From positions 1 to 64,000 of the forward strand of contig JAGFNK010000248.1 of NCBI GenBank assembly GCA_025769875.1: a DNA stretch of 64,000 bases. The letters are read 5' to 3'. This document shows, piece by piece, positions 11,456-22,724 of the stretch. The notes beneath the pieces were generated by a model. That model had not been told where the DNA came from. It made no database searches and saw only the letters and a list, made by a program, of their open reading frames with translations. Origin of the DNA: Russula earlei (lineage: Eukaryota; Basidiomycota; Agaricomycetes; Russulales; Russulaceae). The stretch's first letter is position 1. Each line of letters opens with the position of its first letter. The translations under genes were made by a program, and so were the position numbers.

Positions 11456-12909
11456 TGTTGCCAAGTGGTTTGGGGTCCGGAAGATGCCGGAACACCTGAA
11501 CTATGGACTGCACTGTTTGCATCATGTGTGCGTCAGATCTTGACTGTTTATGTTCATTGATATCGTGTTCAGAATGAGTTGATCATATCATTCTGAAGAT
11601 GTAATAATGAAGCAATGATAAGCATTGCTTCTGTTCCTGATGTTCTTGTGCTGCCATGTACGTCGTGTCAAGACATGTACTGCTGATCCATGCGGACTCA
11701 GGAGCAGGTGGGCAAGGGTCGGAACAGATGGTACGCGGTGTAGGCAGCGTTAAACAGGAGGACGAGCCAAATGACTTGAATGTACCAGATGGGGACTGGT
11801 GCATGTAATTGGAGGCAGAGGCAAAGACTGGAGGCCAGTGCAGCGAGGGGCCTTAGACAAGGCGGTCGTTGAAGAGTACCTTGGAAGCGAGGGGAATCTT
11901 TAAACTGAGTGGTCGTGGGGGAGTACCCAGGAAGATGAGAGTATCACAAATGGACAGTCTGACGACTGCCATGCTTCATTGGGGCTTATATACAGTGTAC
12001 AGGGTCGATTACAAAGAACTGGGACTATTCTAGACTCTTTGGTACCATCCAATAGGACTACAGAGGCATAAACTTGCTTGTGTCAACTTTCAGGCTTACT
12101 GAGCGCATTACTGATCATTGTGGAGCGATGACATCATTATGATGTCACTGTGGAGTGCTTAGTGAGCCTATGAGGTCACTGTGGAGTTGCTCAGTCAGCC
12201 ATGATGTCATTGGAGCCTTGATGACATCAGATGGTTTATGCAACACTTTCTAAGAGTTTGTGCTGCTGTTTCAGGTCCTTGGTGGCTGGGTGGCCATGTG
12301 GCTGCCACGCGATGATTACCCGATTAGGAAACCGGTGCCTGGTCATGTTATAGTGCCTTTGCTATTGTGATATCTTGTACCACAGGAGGGATAGCACAGA
12401 AAATGGAAGGGAGTCGGTAATGCAAAGTGAGAGAGGTCTCTCTTGAGTAAAATAGGACAATCTACGGCCAGGACCTGGCCTTGGTTCGTAACACATCGCT
12501 TCCTTGATTAGGAAAGTACTTATGACACCGAGATTGCTACTAGGGAAGCACTTAATGCTTCCAGCACCGAGATCGTTTACATAGAAGCAACCTCGCTTCT
12601 ATGAGCTGCCTTTTGCTTCTATAGCACCAACCAGTACTACAGTAGCATGAACCTTATCCCTGTAGGGCTATATAAAGCCCCCAGTCTGTAGCAGTTGAGC
12701 CCTAAGCTCGACTTAGTTTGCTAATCCCAAACAGTTGACTCCTACCCCATCTGCAGAGCCCCTCTTATCTTGTTGCCATACTCCAGAAGGATCTAACACT
12801 CCTTCCCCTCCATGAGTATTGCTTGCTTGACTCAAGCATATCTGCATTGGTAGGACGTGTTCATAGACGCGACCATTGATCTTATTTAAAGCACTTTGGA
12901 GCCTTAACA
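11456..12909 (+). mobile_element. 3' LTR of element J (family H), split by LTR F
   Basis: Two blocks (11456-11665 and 12494-12909) match the 5' LTR in order. The net length after removing LTR F and one TSD is 621 bp, equal to the 5' LTR. It ends CCTTAACA, then CAGTG, which is the TSD edge of the disrupted minus-strand gag of element L. Confidence 0.9.
11666..12493 (-). mobile_element. Solo LTR family F inside the J 3' LTR
   Basis: 828 bp reading TGTCAAGAC...GGTTCGTAACA. The flanks are CGTCG (11661-11665) and CATCG (12494-12498), one CpG transition apart. Same family as 15608, 28669 and 32245. Confidence 0.9.
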
Positions 12910-13675
12910 CAGTGCATCTGGCTAACAATTGAAATTCAGAGACATAGTCATCAAGAAGTCCATCTTTCATTTTTAATTCTTTGAGCTTATCTTGGGCCTT
13001 CTCGTGCTCTGTGTAGTCAGTGAACGTGTGATGGAATTGTTGTTGCAGTGCTTCCCATGTGGTAAGCCTGTTATGATTTACCCCCTTGTCGGTTCGTCCA
13101 TAATCCCTTCCCATCATTGTCCCTTTTATTATCTCCGTTTCTGTGGTTACCGTTTTATCCCTTGATGGTGATCCCTTATTGCGTTTCACTTATTATGTTT
13201 CATCTATTGTTGAGCTACTTTTGCTATTGATCTGCCTTTTCACTTATTGTTCTGCTTATAGTACTGTACAGCCTCACTACATACAGTATTTAAGCACCTG
13301 TAAAAGCTGGGGAATGCCCCAAGCTTAGCTTTGTCCCATTTCCTGTCGCATCCCTTGCCTTGTACACTCTCTCAATCACAACTTGCTTGTGCTGGCCTAT
13401 ACCTTGCTTGACCTGAGCACACCTCAAGGAACCCTTGTGTTCCTCTTCCTCCTCTGCCTCTCTCTCATCGTCTTCCTCTTCTGTGAAACCAGGAGATCGA
13501 CTCTGTCTGCAGACTGAGTCATTGTCTGACTCAGCCCTGAGACGCTAAAACATTGAACCGGTCTCCTTGAGCCGGCCCCACTGAACCCTTGAACCAAGTC
13601 ATCAGGGACTTGGCCCCACTGAACCTTGAGCTAACGCTCTTACGGCCGCGACGCCGTTACAAAGCCTGAGTGGTA
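12910..13675 (-). pseudogene. Ty3 element L: gag middle part, split by solo LTR C
   Basis: On the minus strand the capsid frame (TTWEALQQQFHHTF, then DDYVSEFQLLARC) runs from the pogo transposon edge at 13675 to 12910. Upstream it joins the gag part at 18535 in frame once the pogo element and one TA are removed. Downstream it joins 968 in frame. Solo LTR C sits in it with TSD AAGCC. This is a typical retrotransposon gag domain; no function remains. Confidence 0.82.
13069..13661 (+). mobile_element. Solo LTR family C
   Basis: 593 bp, TGTTATGATTTACC...GACGCCGTTACA, with perfect TSD AAGCC (13064-13068 and 13662-13666). It carries a TATA-like CAGTATTTAAGC at about 13281. Family C is the LTR of Ty3 element K on the right side of the window. 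Confidence 0.94.
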
Positions 13676-13880
13676 CTATCCCTGCGCCCATGTTCGGACA
13701 GCGCCCATGTTCGGACAGTCATGCTCTGTCACCCCAAAAGTTTCAAATCCCGCCAGGTTGCTCTCGGCTTTCACCGGCACAGGAGTTGAATACAACATTC
13801 TCACGTGCATATGTGCAAGCACATTTGGACGCTGCACACTCAAGACTCACTCAATAAACCGATCTCACACATTCTAAGGA

Positions 13881-14762
13881 TGTCACGGTAACTAACCGTG
13901 TCAGTTCACAAGCAGAAAGCAAGTCGATGATAGAGAGGTGTTCAAGAAACAGGCTGATTCCCGTGTATAATGAGTAAGGATCCCTGCAGCGGTCGAAGTG
14001 TTTTATGCTAAACAGGTTATGGCCAATAGACCCTTCCTAGTACGACTCGGTCCATTGAGAAGCTAGGGTAAGTTTGTAATGGGATGGACTAGGGCTGGTT
14101 CCACTAGCTATATGCGTTCAAGTCCGTTGGGACCTTGAACAACGCAGAGAGAGTAGAGGGAGGTAGGTTTTAAAAGAGGAGAGCTCTTCTCAGGAGAGTG
14201 AAGAGAGACTCTTAGGGAAGGAAGGGAAAGGCGAAGAGTAGATGGTGGATGGTGTGTTGAGAGTTGATGAAATGGAGAGGTGGTTGTGGGTTAAGTTTGT
14301 GAGAGTGAAGTGGGTTGCAGGCGAATATGTTTGGACAAGAGTAGGTTGGATTCTACAAGAGACCAAGCTTAGGGCTTTGGTCACAAAGTACTGAGCTTAT
14401 ATATACAGGAGAAGCGCAGCAATAGCTGCGCTTTGACTGTGCTACTAGTATAGTAGGAGTCATAATAAGTAGGAGTCATAGGAATGAGGCCACGAATGAG
14501 TCAGAACCAAGTAACTGTGCTGCACAGTAAGTGCGCAGCATTGCACAGTTGAAACTAAGAAGTGAATATAAATGGAAAGAGAACCAAACAAAGGGAAAGT
14601 AACAGCAATCCAGTGTTACCTGGACGTGTGTGGATCACATGATAGCACAGAAGGGATCACAAGACGTAAGAGATCACGAGACCAGTAAGTAAAGGGACGT
14701 ACGAAAGCAAGCAGTCCATAGCAAAAGGTAAGAAGTAAATGTAAAAGGAAAATGGTGTAACA
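13881..14762 (-). mobile_element. Solo LTR family G in the pogo element
   Basis: 882 bp, TGTCACGG...GGTGTAACA, TSD AAGGA (13876-13880 and 14763-14767), perfect. It lies between the transposon 3' untranslated part and its TIR. Confidence 0.94.
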
Positions 14763-14835
14763 AAGGATCTGATAGTAATTAGATCACCAATGTATATACA
14801 TAGGAATAAGTGATCAAATACAGTCAGAAATTGTG

Positions 14836-17800
14836 CTAGAAGGAATATAACCGAGATTGAAAGTTCTGATCTTCAGTGCTGGGATAAGGTATGGGATGGT
14901 ACAGAGGTAAGGGTGCATTATCTGTGGGATATTGTTGTTGGGTATGAGAGGAGGACGGGGTGCGATATGAACTGGAAGATGCAAGCATGTTCAGAAGATG
15001 TGCAGAGGGATGGAGATTCTGATCTGGAAATGATGATAAGATCTCGTTGCCATCTACTCTTGATTGCTCCTCAGGGTGCATTACTTCATTGTCCTTCTGA
15101 GAGCGAGTCAATTTGTTAAATAGTCCAGAATACCTTGAGTTGATCTGAAGATCAGGGGAAATATTAAAGTGATCCGTGATCCGAGATAACAGTTTCCGAG
15201 TTGGTGCCCTTATTGGATATGTTGAGGGCTTTTGCGAGCGCATGGAGGTCATCCTTCTTGTAGGATGACAGCCGGCCAATGAACACTCTATTATGGGCTT
15301 GATATTCCAGATGACACTCATGTTCTGCATTTTGGGCTTGTTTCTCTTTGGCGGCCTTTTCCTTTTGTAGCTGCTCCTCATCCTCTTGATCAAATTTAGA
15401 TCGGAGGTCCCTAGATGTGACAAAGCATGCTTTGATCTTCTTAGATCCGCGCTCTTTTGATTTCCGACTATTTTCAAGTTGTTCCTTGACCATATCAAGC
15501 TCTTTGTGAATTGAGGTGCAATGGGCATTGGCTGAGAGAATTTCACTAAGGGCCTGACCCAGAGCTTCCTGAGTGGCAAGGAGCTGCTGCCGGACAGAGC
15601 GCAGCTCTGTTACGAACCAAGGCCAAGTCCTGGCCGAAGATTGTCCTATTTTACTCAAGAAAAACCTCTCTCACTTTGCATTGCCGACTCCCTTCCATTT
15701 TCTGGGCTATCCCCCCTGCGGTACAAGATATTGCTGTTGCAAAGGCACTATAACACGACCAGGCACCAGTTTCCTAATCGGGTAATCATCGCGTGGCAGC
15801 CACATGGCCACTCAGCCACCATGGACCCGAAACAGCGGCACAAACTCTTAGAAACTGTTGCATAAATCATCTGACGTCATCAAGGCTCCAATGACATCAT
15901 GGCTTACTGAGCGACTCCACAGTGACCTCATAGGCTCACTAAGCGCTCCACAGTGACATCATAATGATGTCATCGCTCCACAATGATCAGTAATGCGCTC
16001 AGTAAGCCTGAAAGTTGACACAAGCAAGTTTATGCCTCTGTAGTCCTATTGGATGGTACCAAAGAGTCTAGAATAGTCCCAGTGCTTTGTAATCGACCCT
16101 GTATACTGTATATAAGCCCCAATTGAGCATGGCAGTCGTCAGACTGTCCATTTGTGATACTCTCATCTTCCTGGGTACTCCCCTGCAACCGCTCAGTCTA
16201 AAGATTCCCCTCGCTTCCAAGGTACTCTTCAACGACTGCCTTGTTTAAAGTCCTCTCGCTACACTGGCCTCCAGCCTTCGCCTTTGTCTCTTGCAACACC
16301 TACCAGTCCCCATCTGGTACCTCCTCGTCGTTTGGCTCGTCCTCTTGTTCAACGCTGCCTTCGCCATGTACCATCTGTTCCGACCCTTGCCCACCTGCTC
16401 CTGAGTCCTTAGTGATCAGCAGTACGTGTCTTGACAAGCTCTGATAAGCGTTCATCTGGGGAGAGCGCAAGATCCTCTTCAAGCGAGATGATCTGCAGAT
16501 GTCTTGATGCGATAAGATTGCGATGTGCCATTTTGGAGTGTGTCCTGTTGACTGCTTTGGATTCCAAATCTGCCAGGGCACACATAAATCCTGACAATGG
16601 CTTGGCTGCAACATCAGTTTGATTGGATTCCAGATGCGCTTGATCTGCATTGGGATCAGGATCAGAACCCAGATCAAGACTGGGATCAGGGCTGGAAGAT
16701 CTGGAACTGGCATCAGATTGTGATGGGACCCAGTCATCATCAGACAGATCAATGGGATCTGATGATGGGACATATGTTGGAAATGAATCGGGGAGATGTG
16801 TGATCATTGATGAGGCTTGGCTTGGTGCAAAATCCTCAGGACCAAAGACAGAACAGTTGACTGGATAGAGACCAGCCTTCTTGAAGGCGCTCTTGATTAA
16901 CCTTTCAGTGAATACCTCCTGTGTAGCATGAATATACATCGGGATCACTGAATGGTGATCAATCTGGATGCCCTTGATCACGCTTGCACTGCAGATCTCC
17001 TGCCATTTATGATCAACTGAGGCGAAGATAAGGACATCAAGGGGCTGAGTCCTATGTGTTGTCTTTGATGGAAAGCACAGTGTGTGGATCTCAATGTCTT
17101 GATCATCAAGAAACTTGTAGATTATGTGCTTAGCATCTGTGTGTTCATGTGTGCTATGTCCATCCACAGCAAGGACGATCAGCTTTGTGCAATCCACGAC
17201 GCGTGCTGCTGCAAAGGGGATAAAGACCTCCTGGAGCCACTGTTGATAGTTCTCTGCATTGGTCCATCCAGCATCTGAGAAATAGAGGCTTGAGTAGTTA
17301 TCTAATCAGCAATCACAAGAGGCAGATCCGATGCGGAGTGCGCACCTTCCCCACTCCTCATCGCTTAGATTGCGCAGATCCGGGGTAGAGCCTGATTGAA
17401 GACAGAATGATGGCGGAACAACTGCCCCAGCAGCTGAGACACATTCTAGGATAGTTACCAGCTCAAGATTATCACTCTTCATGATGAGTTTGGTGCGCTG
17501 CAATCTCGGAAAGCAGTACTTCCTTCCAGTACTCTTCCGACCCCCACCCATCTGGATACCCTTCTCATCCATGTTCCAGATGTGTTCGGGAGGAATCCCA
17601 TCAAACTCTGCATGGAGGTTATCTAGCTGATCAAAGTAATGATTTATGACCGCAGGATTGAAGTGCTTTGCGCGTTTGGGGTCAAGCTTTGAGGGCTTTG
17701 CCAGAGATAGATCTGGATGTCTTGCCAAGAACTTCCTGAGCCATGTTTTCCCAACTGTCTTGCCAGAGATGACAGTTGTGTGCATCTGAATGTCTGCTTT

Positions 17801-17938
17801 GGATAATGGAATCCCCATTGAACCACGCTGAGCTGCCCATTGTGCAAGCACTTTCTCCTGATCTGGAGCAAGCTTTTGTCTTTTGGCAGCACTAACACTC
17901 AGGGTTTGATGGCGACCTTTGGCCCGATCTGTAAGCAT
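14836..17938 (-). pseudogene. pogo/CENP-B transposase with C-terminal SAP-like region, interrupted
   Basis: Cut-and-paste transposase acting on the element's own TIRs. From the first ATG in this frame (17938) comes a CENP-B type helix-turn-helix region (for example VGKTWLRKFLARHPDLSLAKPS). The DDE_1 catalytic domain has acidic residues in IWNMDEKG, LAVDGHSTHE and TQPLDV. A 57-bp intron (17289-17345, GTGCGC...CTCAAG) reconnects WG to SLYFSDAGWT. A further intron, 17951-18001 (GTGAGT...TGTAG), may link an upstream exon. Solo LTR F (15608-16436) splits the acidic linker; taking it out restores the frame (RLSEL to RSVRQQ). A Lys/Glu-rich coiled coil and a SAP-like motif (DDLHALAKALNIS) follow. 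One extra base near 15194 shifts the frame, and the tail continues to 14836. Defective as it stands. Confidence 0.85.
15608..16436 (+). mobile_element. Solo LTR family F inside the pogo transposase
   Basis: 829 bp, TGTTACGAACC...GTGTCTTGACA, perfect TSD AGCTC (15603-15607 and 16437-16441). The TATA-like TGTATATAAGCCCC is near 16107. Just downstream lie two short stem-loop sequences, GGCAGTCGTCAGACTGTCC and TACCAGTCCCCATCTGGTA, which are shared with family M. Confidence 0.94.
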
Positions 17939-18534
17939 TGACAATGCGATCTACAGCACTTGTTTGATGAGGCAGAATGGGTAGATCTTAGATTCACTCA
18001 CTCCCGATGCTCTGGTGGCCGATCAGAATGAAACATATCTACCAGCACTGAGATCGTGTATAATCTCTTGGATTTGGCCCTCATGCCTTGTTTTATTGTC
18101 TTGTTGGTATGCAGACCTCTTTCTCTGAGCAGGCATATGGTAATAAACAAGATGACGCGATGCGACGTGACGTGATACACTAAATTCTGTGTGCACTAGG
18201 CCTCCAGAGTGCTAGAGCCATCATGCGTGATAAGATTAACTGCTAATTACCCTTTTTGGCCTAATTGACCATTGAGTGGCGTGCGACTTGTGACCAACTA
18301 AGAGCTCCGACTCAGACTAAGAGCTCCGACAAGGCATCAGCCAGCAAGCGTGACAAACAGCCATTTTTAGATTTTGAAACACAACACAATTTTCATCAAA
18401 AAACTTTATTGTGTATGTAGATAAAAGGTACTATATACAGTATGCAAAGTATTGTAGTGGTTGAGTAAGAGCTACGTGAGAAATTGATGGTGTCCAAACA
18501 TGGGCGCTGTCCGAACATGGGCACAGGGATAGTA

Positions 18535-19260
18535 TGTTGGTGGGGTCATCTTGCACATCCTCAAGCCATTGGTCCATGGCCTTGAGCCATCCTTTGACCT
18601 TGAGTCCCTTCATCAGCAAAAGAAAATACACACATTTCTTGATGGGATCTCTAGCAATCTTGCTATCATGCTTCATAGACATGAACCTGTTGAACACAAC
18701 TAAGAAAGCAAGAGTGCACACACAATCGCCGTTGAAGAAATCTGGAGGGATTCCTTCTAGTTTTCCATTGTCTGATCTTCACACTTTGCAGTCATGGTTG
18801 ACATGCATGTTGTAGTTGTCAGGATCAGGGTCAGGACCTGGGGGCCACATTCCACACCCTCCAAACCCCATGAATGAGGCATGAGGGGGTGCCTGCACCA
18901 TTCCAGATGATGCAGGTTGTGGACAAGGAGGGTCAGAATTGGTAGCAGTGATGAAGATGCTCGTTGTTGTTGTTGGGTCAAGCACCATCAGAGTGTCGGT
19001 GGGTGGTGTGGGTCTGGGCATCAGAGCACAGCTTGGAGCTTTCAAATTCAGATGTGGTTCTCCAGAGTTCATTAGTTGAGTGAGATTGGTCCCTCTGAGG
19101 GGACTTTGTGCAAGTCTGAATGCTGGGTGTGCAACGCATGTCACTTCCCAGGTATCTCCACACCTCGCAATTTCGAACCATAGGCCATAAATATGGCCTA
19201 GGGCCACTTTGGCACCTCTCCAGGTGACATGATAACCTGTCCAAGGAAAGGTACACTGTC
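18535..19260 (-). pseudogene. Ty3 element L: gag N-terminal part
   Basis: The minus-strand frame starts near 19260. It runs through an N-terminal domain (LGHIYGLWFEIARCGDTWEV), a Pro-rich linker and the capsid start (FNRFMSMKHDSKIARDPIKK, then KVKGWLKAMDQWLEDV). One TGA at about 18777, before RSDNGKLEG, replaces a likely Arg. The frame ends at the TA target of the pogo element and resumes at 13675. The family D LTR 19498-23916 in the same orientation is the probable 5' LTR; bases 19261-19497 would be the leader and primer-binding region. Confidence 0.75.
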
Positions 19261-20742
19261 AGTTCATGCTAAAAGGAAGTTGACACCATCATTGAATGTG
19301 GTCATGATGGGGACATTCTTTTCTTGATCAGGAAGCAGCTCAAATGGACATTTGAGAACAGCCAGTCCTTCTACAGTTGGTTCACTGAGTCCTTTGTACT
19401 TCCAGTCTCAAACTGTAGTCATATTGAAGGAAATCAATATATTCTTGTGAGTGTGTGGTTTGGGGTCAAGGGTTCAGAGAGGAGAGGTTTGTTCTAATGT
19501 CACTGACTGGGGGTGGTGATGCTGACAGATCTGTTCATGCACAAGATGTCAAGACTCACTGTTGAACTATCCAGTTCATGAGCGAGGGATAAGCTCAAAG
19601 ACGAGTCGATAGATGTCCAAGATGGCATGGGCAAGAAGTAGAGCCAAAGCAGTAACAAATACCAAAGAGGTATAGTTACTGGTAGAGTTGAGCAGGTACG
19701 CAGGGAAGAGGCCAGAATGGTCACAAGGGGACGGTCCTTAAAGGAGTATCCCAGGGATAGAGAGTGCCATAAACAAATGGACAGTCTGAGGACTGTCCGC
19801 TACTTTATTGAGCACTTATATACTACAAGAGAACTGCTAAATAGGGAACAAGTCATAACCTTGTTATCAAGCACAATAGAGTGATGAGTAAGAAGTCGGA
19901 GTGTGCTTACTGAGCATGCTCAGTCATGCTCAGTAAGCTGCTGAGTAAGAAGGCTTCTCTTGATGAGTAAGAGCCTTCACTGTCCACATGTTCACTGCTT
20001 TAGTACACATGCAAGGACCTGATTCATTGTCTGTTAGTTAGTTTAGGGGCGGTCATTTGAGGACTTGTAGTTTGCTTTAGGGAATAGTGTTATCTTATAA
20101 GGCCTCTTATATAGTTCTATTAGGGTCCTTAGAGTCGATCCTAATACTTCTATTAAGGTCCTTAGTATTGCTTTATAGTTCGTTTTATAGTTATTAGAAT
20201 TAGTCTAATAACACATTGTAGGGTCTTTGATACTGTGTCAGTGCTTATTGTAGAGCACCTAGAGTCATCCTAAAGGGTCCTTAGGAAGGCTCTAATACTG
20301 TCCTTTATTGCTAAAAAGGGTTGCCATTATTGCTGTTTTCAGCGCACTTGGCGGAGTTTGAATTCCACCCAAATCGGCGCAGAAAACCCTCTCAAACGTG
20401 CAGGGCAAATATCTCCCTCAAAACAACTTCAATTCACATAAAACATAGTCCCTGAATTGCCTGAATGAGGGCTAGGCAGCCCCATTGTTTTCATGAGATT
20501 TGAGTGAGAATTGGTGGAGCTGGACTCAAGCCACCTCCACATGTGTATTAGATGAATTACAACTCAAAATTGTGGTCTATATCTATTATTTCTCCCTCAT
20601 GTTGTACCCATGGGCTGTCTTGAGGCAGCCCCATAGTGTTTTTGCCTCAAGTGTTGTGGTGTGCAACATTGATTCCAGTGCAATCAGAGTTGTTGCCAGC
20701 CACTCATCACCCCTCTTGCCTCTCCATTCCGACCATCCTTCT

Positions 20743-21134
20743 TGTTTTTCACAGACAGAGAGGAGCGGGTTGCAAAGAGGGGTCCTATTCTGAACTCTTT
20801 CTACTACAGAGTAGCTAGGGTGTTTTTATATACAGAAGAGAGGTACTAGAGATGAAAGGCATGAAAGTGAATCAAGACTGGTCAAGATGGTTGAGGCAGT
20901 CATGAAAGGCTTGAGACATGAACACGTCGCGTGTGTGGGGTGTACGTGCGTGTGGTCAGTGGCAAGGGCTGGGCGATGCGATTGAGGTCTCGATGTCACA
21001 CATGAGGTGGCTTGTGGTGTGTGGCCAATGGATGGCCTGGAACGAGAGGGAGGTGGCAAAGGATAGGAGGAGGCGTCATGTCCTATTGCATTTCCCACAT
21101 GTCATTCCATGGCCAGCCATATGGCTACCTTACA
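20743..21134 (-). repeat. LTR-A-like block inside TIR element 1
   Basis: About 392 bp, TGTTTTTCACAG...ACCTTACA. It is related to LTR A (56-763) over the shared start, the GCTAGGGTGTTTTTATATAC promoter stretch and the CACGTCGCGTGTGTG region. The same block occurs at 40691-41085. Flanks CTTCT/CCTCC are at best a decayed TSD. Confidence 0.6.
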
Positions 21135-21692
21135 CCTCCCAGGGGCTTGAAACTTTGACTGTCCTCAGTCAAGCATCTGAATGCGAGTGTTTTGAGCCTT
21201 TTGCGTCTGAACTGAGGTGGCGGTGGCAGCTGCTTGTGCTGCTGGAAGGCGCGAAGGCGGCAATCGGTGATGGTGACAATGGAAGAGGTGGACGCAATGG
21301 GAGACGGAGGCGATGGAGATGAGGATGGTGGTGATGAGATGGCGGCTGCATGGCAGTGGTGTTGTCTTGTGGCAGCACTGGCATGGTTGTCTCCATTGCA
21401 GGCATTGGCAGCAGGCGTGGACGAGGAGTGGAGGCATAGGTGGTGAGCGTGAGTTCGTAGACAGAGGCATAGGTGGCGAGGACTTGAGAAGGATGATGTG
21501 TGGGGTGGCTTGCGACAGTGGTGGCGGGGTCATCTCCACTGCAGGTGTCGGCAGCAGACGTGGGTGAGAGTGCACAAATGGACAGGGAGGTGATGTGGGA
21601 GGTGGCATGCAGTGTGCTGTTGGCATCAGCGGCAGCTTCTCCTGCGGCAGTGGTGTGGCGGCAGCTTCTGCTCCTGTTGTGGCATGTTGTGG

Positions 21693-22724
21693 CTAAGTTC
21701 GTGGCCGGGGCCTTCTTGGTCTTGTGGGGTCATGCTGATGATGAGAGGTGGTGACGGTGCTGTGGTGCTGGTGTTGCGCAAAACTACTACTAAGGCAGCT
21801 GGTGCTGAGACAAAGGCTGAGGGTGAGACCGGGAAGGTGGCACCAAATGGAGCTAGGGCAATGATGTAGGTGGATGGAGTGGAGGCGATGATGGAGGGCA
21901 TGGCGGTGGATGGTGGGGATGGAGCAATGGCTGGGACTAGTCCCAGAACAGTGGCGGATGAGGCAATGGACAAGACTGAGGGTGATGAGATGACTGAGGG
22001 TGCGGGAGCAGATGAGATGAAGGCAGGGGTGGCAGATGAGGCTGCAAGGGCTGAAGGGGCAGGTGGCACTAAAACATTGGTGGGCAAGGCTGAGGCTAAG
22101 GTGGTGGGGATAGATGAGGGTGGCGACAATGATGGATGTGGGTGATACTGGGAGGGCAGAGGCAGGTGGGGCTGGTGAGTCAAAGATGGTGGCAGTGAAC
22201 AAAGTGACGGGAATGGCAGATGAGGTGGGAACCGCAGGGGCAATGGGACTGGGTGACATGAAGGTGATGATGGGTGATGCAGGGACAATGGTGGGAGCTG
22301 GTGTGGGCATGGGGTAGATGTAATCATCTTTGTTTTTGTCTTCATCGCAAGAACCGAGTTCGCGTTCCCACTGAATGTTGCAAGGATGCTGAGAGAATAT
22401 CTTGACTAGTGTGTCTAACACTTCTTGGAAATTGACAAAGTGCCTCTGCTGTTCGTTCATGTGCCAGGGGCCAAGACATTGGGAGACCATCTGGTGGTTG
22501 TCTGGGTGGAGTCCAAGCCAGAATGAATCATCACAATCTTCGTAGCACAGGTGGTGCGCATGGACGAGGGGCCGCAGATTGCCCTTTAAACTCCGGTAGT
22601 ATTCATCTATGTCTTCCTGGTCACACATGTGGAGTCTTGACGAGGAGGCAATGAGGTCCTCTAGATCCCACTTGAGCTTGAGGTATTCTAACAGAGTTGG
22701 CATGCTGATGGCAGAGTGCAGCAC
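21693..22724 (-). pseudogene. Gag-like plus Pro/Ala/Ser/Thr-rich ORF carried in TIR element 1
   Basis: A 344-codon minus-strand frame. The first roughly 140 residues read like a retroelement gag fragment (DEYYRSLKGNLRPLVHAHHL, then WLGLHPDNHQMVSQ and VNFQEVLDTLVKIFSQHPC). The rest is low-complexity Pro/Ala/Ser/Thr sequence, with a frame change partway relative to the homologous frame of TIR element 2. Related low-complexity sequence lies at 47291 (outside any TIR element) and in TIR element 3. I read this as retroelement or host sequence captured by a DNA transposon. No function is assigned. Confidence 0.5.

Larger units (their letters stand above)
2573..12909 (+). mobile_element. Ty3/Gypsy chromodomain retrotransposon J, full length with nested LTRs
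   Basis: Two H LTRs of identical net length (621 bp each by my count) bound gag, pol and a 3' extension in one orientation. A purine-rich tract (CTGAAGGAGGGGTAA) sits directly before the 3' LTR. Solo LTR G (3523-4323) lies inside gag and solo LTR F (11666-12493) inside the 3' LTR. Net length is about 8.7 kb. The outer flanks (CTGAG on the left, CAGTG on the right) do not match, which the inferred inversion explains. The element is inactive: many TGA stops at Arg positions and several frameshifts. Confidence 0.88.
13676..18532 (-). mobile_element. pogo/Fot1-like (CENP-B type) DNA transposon with two nested solo LTRs
   Basis: The 42-bp terminal inverted repeats (13676-13717 and 18491-18532) match at 40 positions and start CTATCCCTG. 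The TSD is TA (13674-13675 and 18533-18534), the target of Tc1/mariner/pogo elements. Each TIR contains two copies of GCCCATGTTCGGACA. The insert carries a DDE transposase on the minus strand and was later hit by solo LTRs G (13881) and F (15608). Net length is about 3.1 kb. Removing it restores the gag frame of element L. Confidence 0.93.

Noticed and set aside
2568..12914. Treating CTGAG and CAGTG as a decayed TSD of element J
   Set aside because: The differences are not CpG transitions, and CAGTG pairs instead with CACCA at 968 as the TSD of the disrupted L gag.
20500..20793. Frame MSENWWSWTQATSTC... found in the arms of all TIR elements
   Set aside because: It lies in the inverted arms, starts at TTG or GTG, and exists wherever the arm does. 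The arm is conserved as a repeat, not as protein.
21234..21567. Glu/Gly/Ala-rich plus-strand frames in TIR element 1 and similar ones at 60388-60975
   Set aside because: These are antisense shadows of the Pro/Ala/Ser/Thr-rich cargo; low-complexity GC-skewed sequence opens several frames at once.
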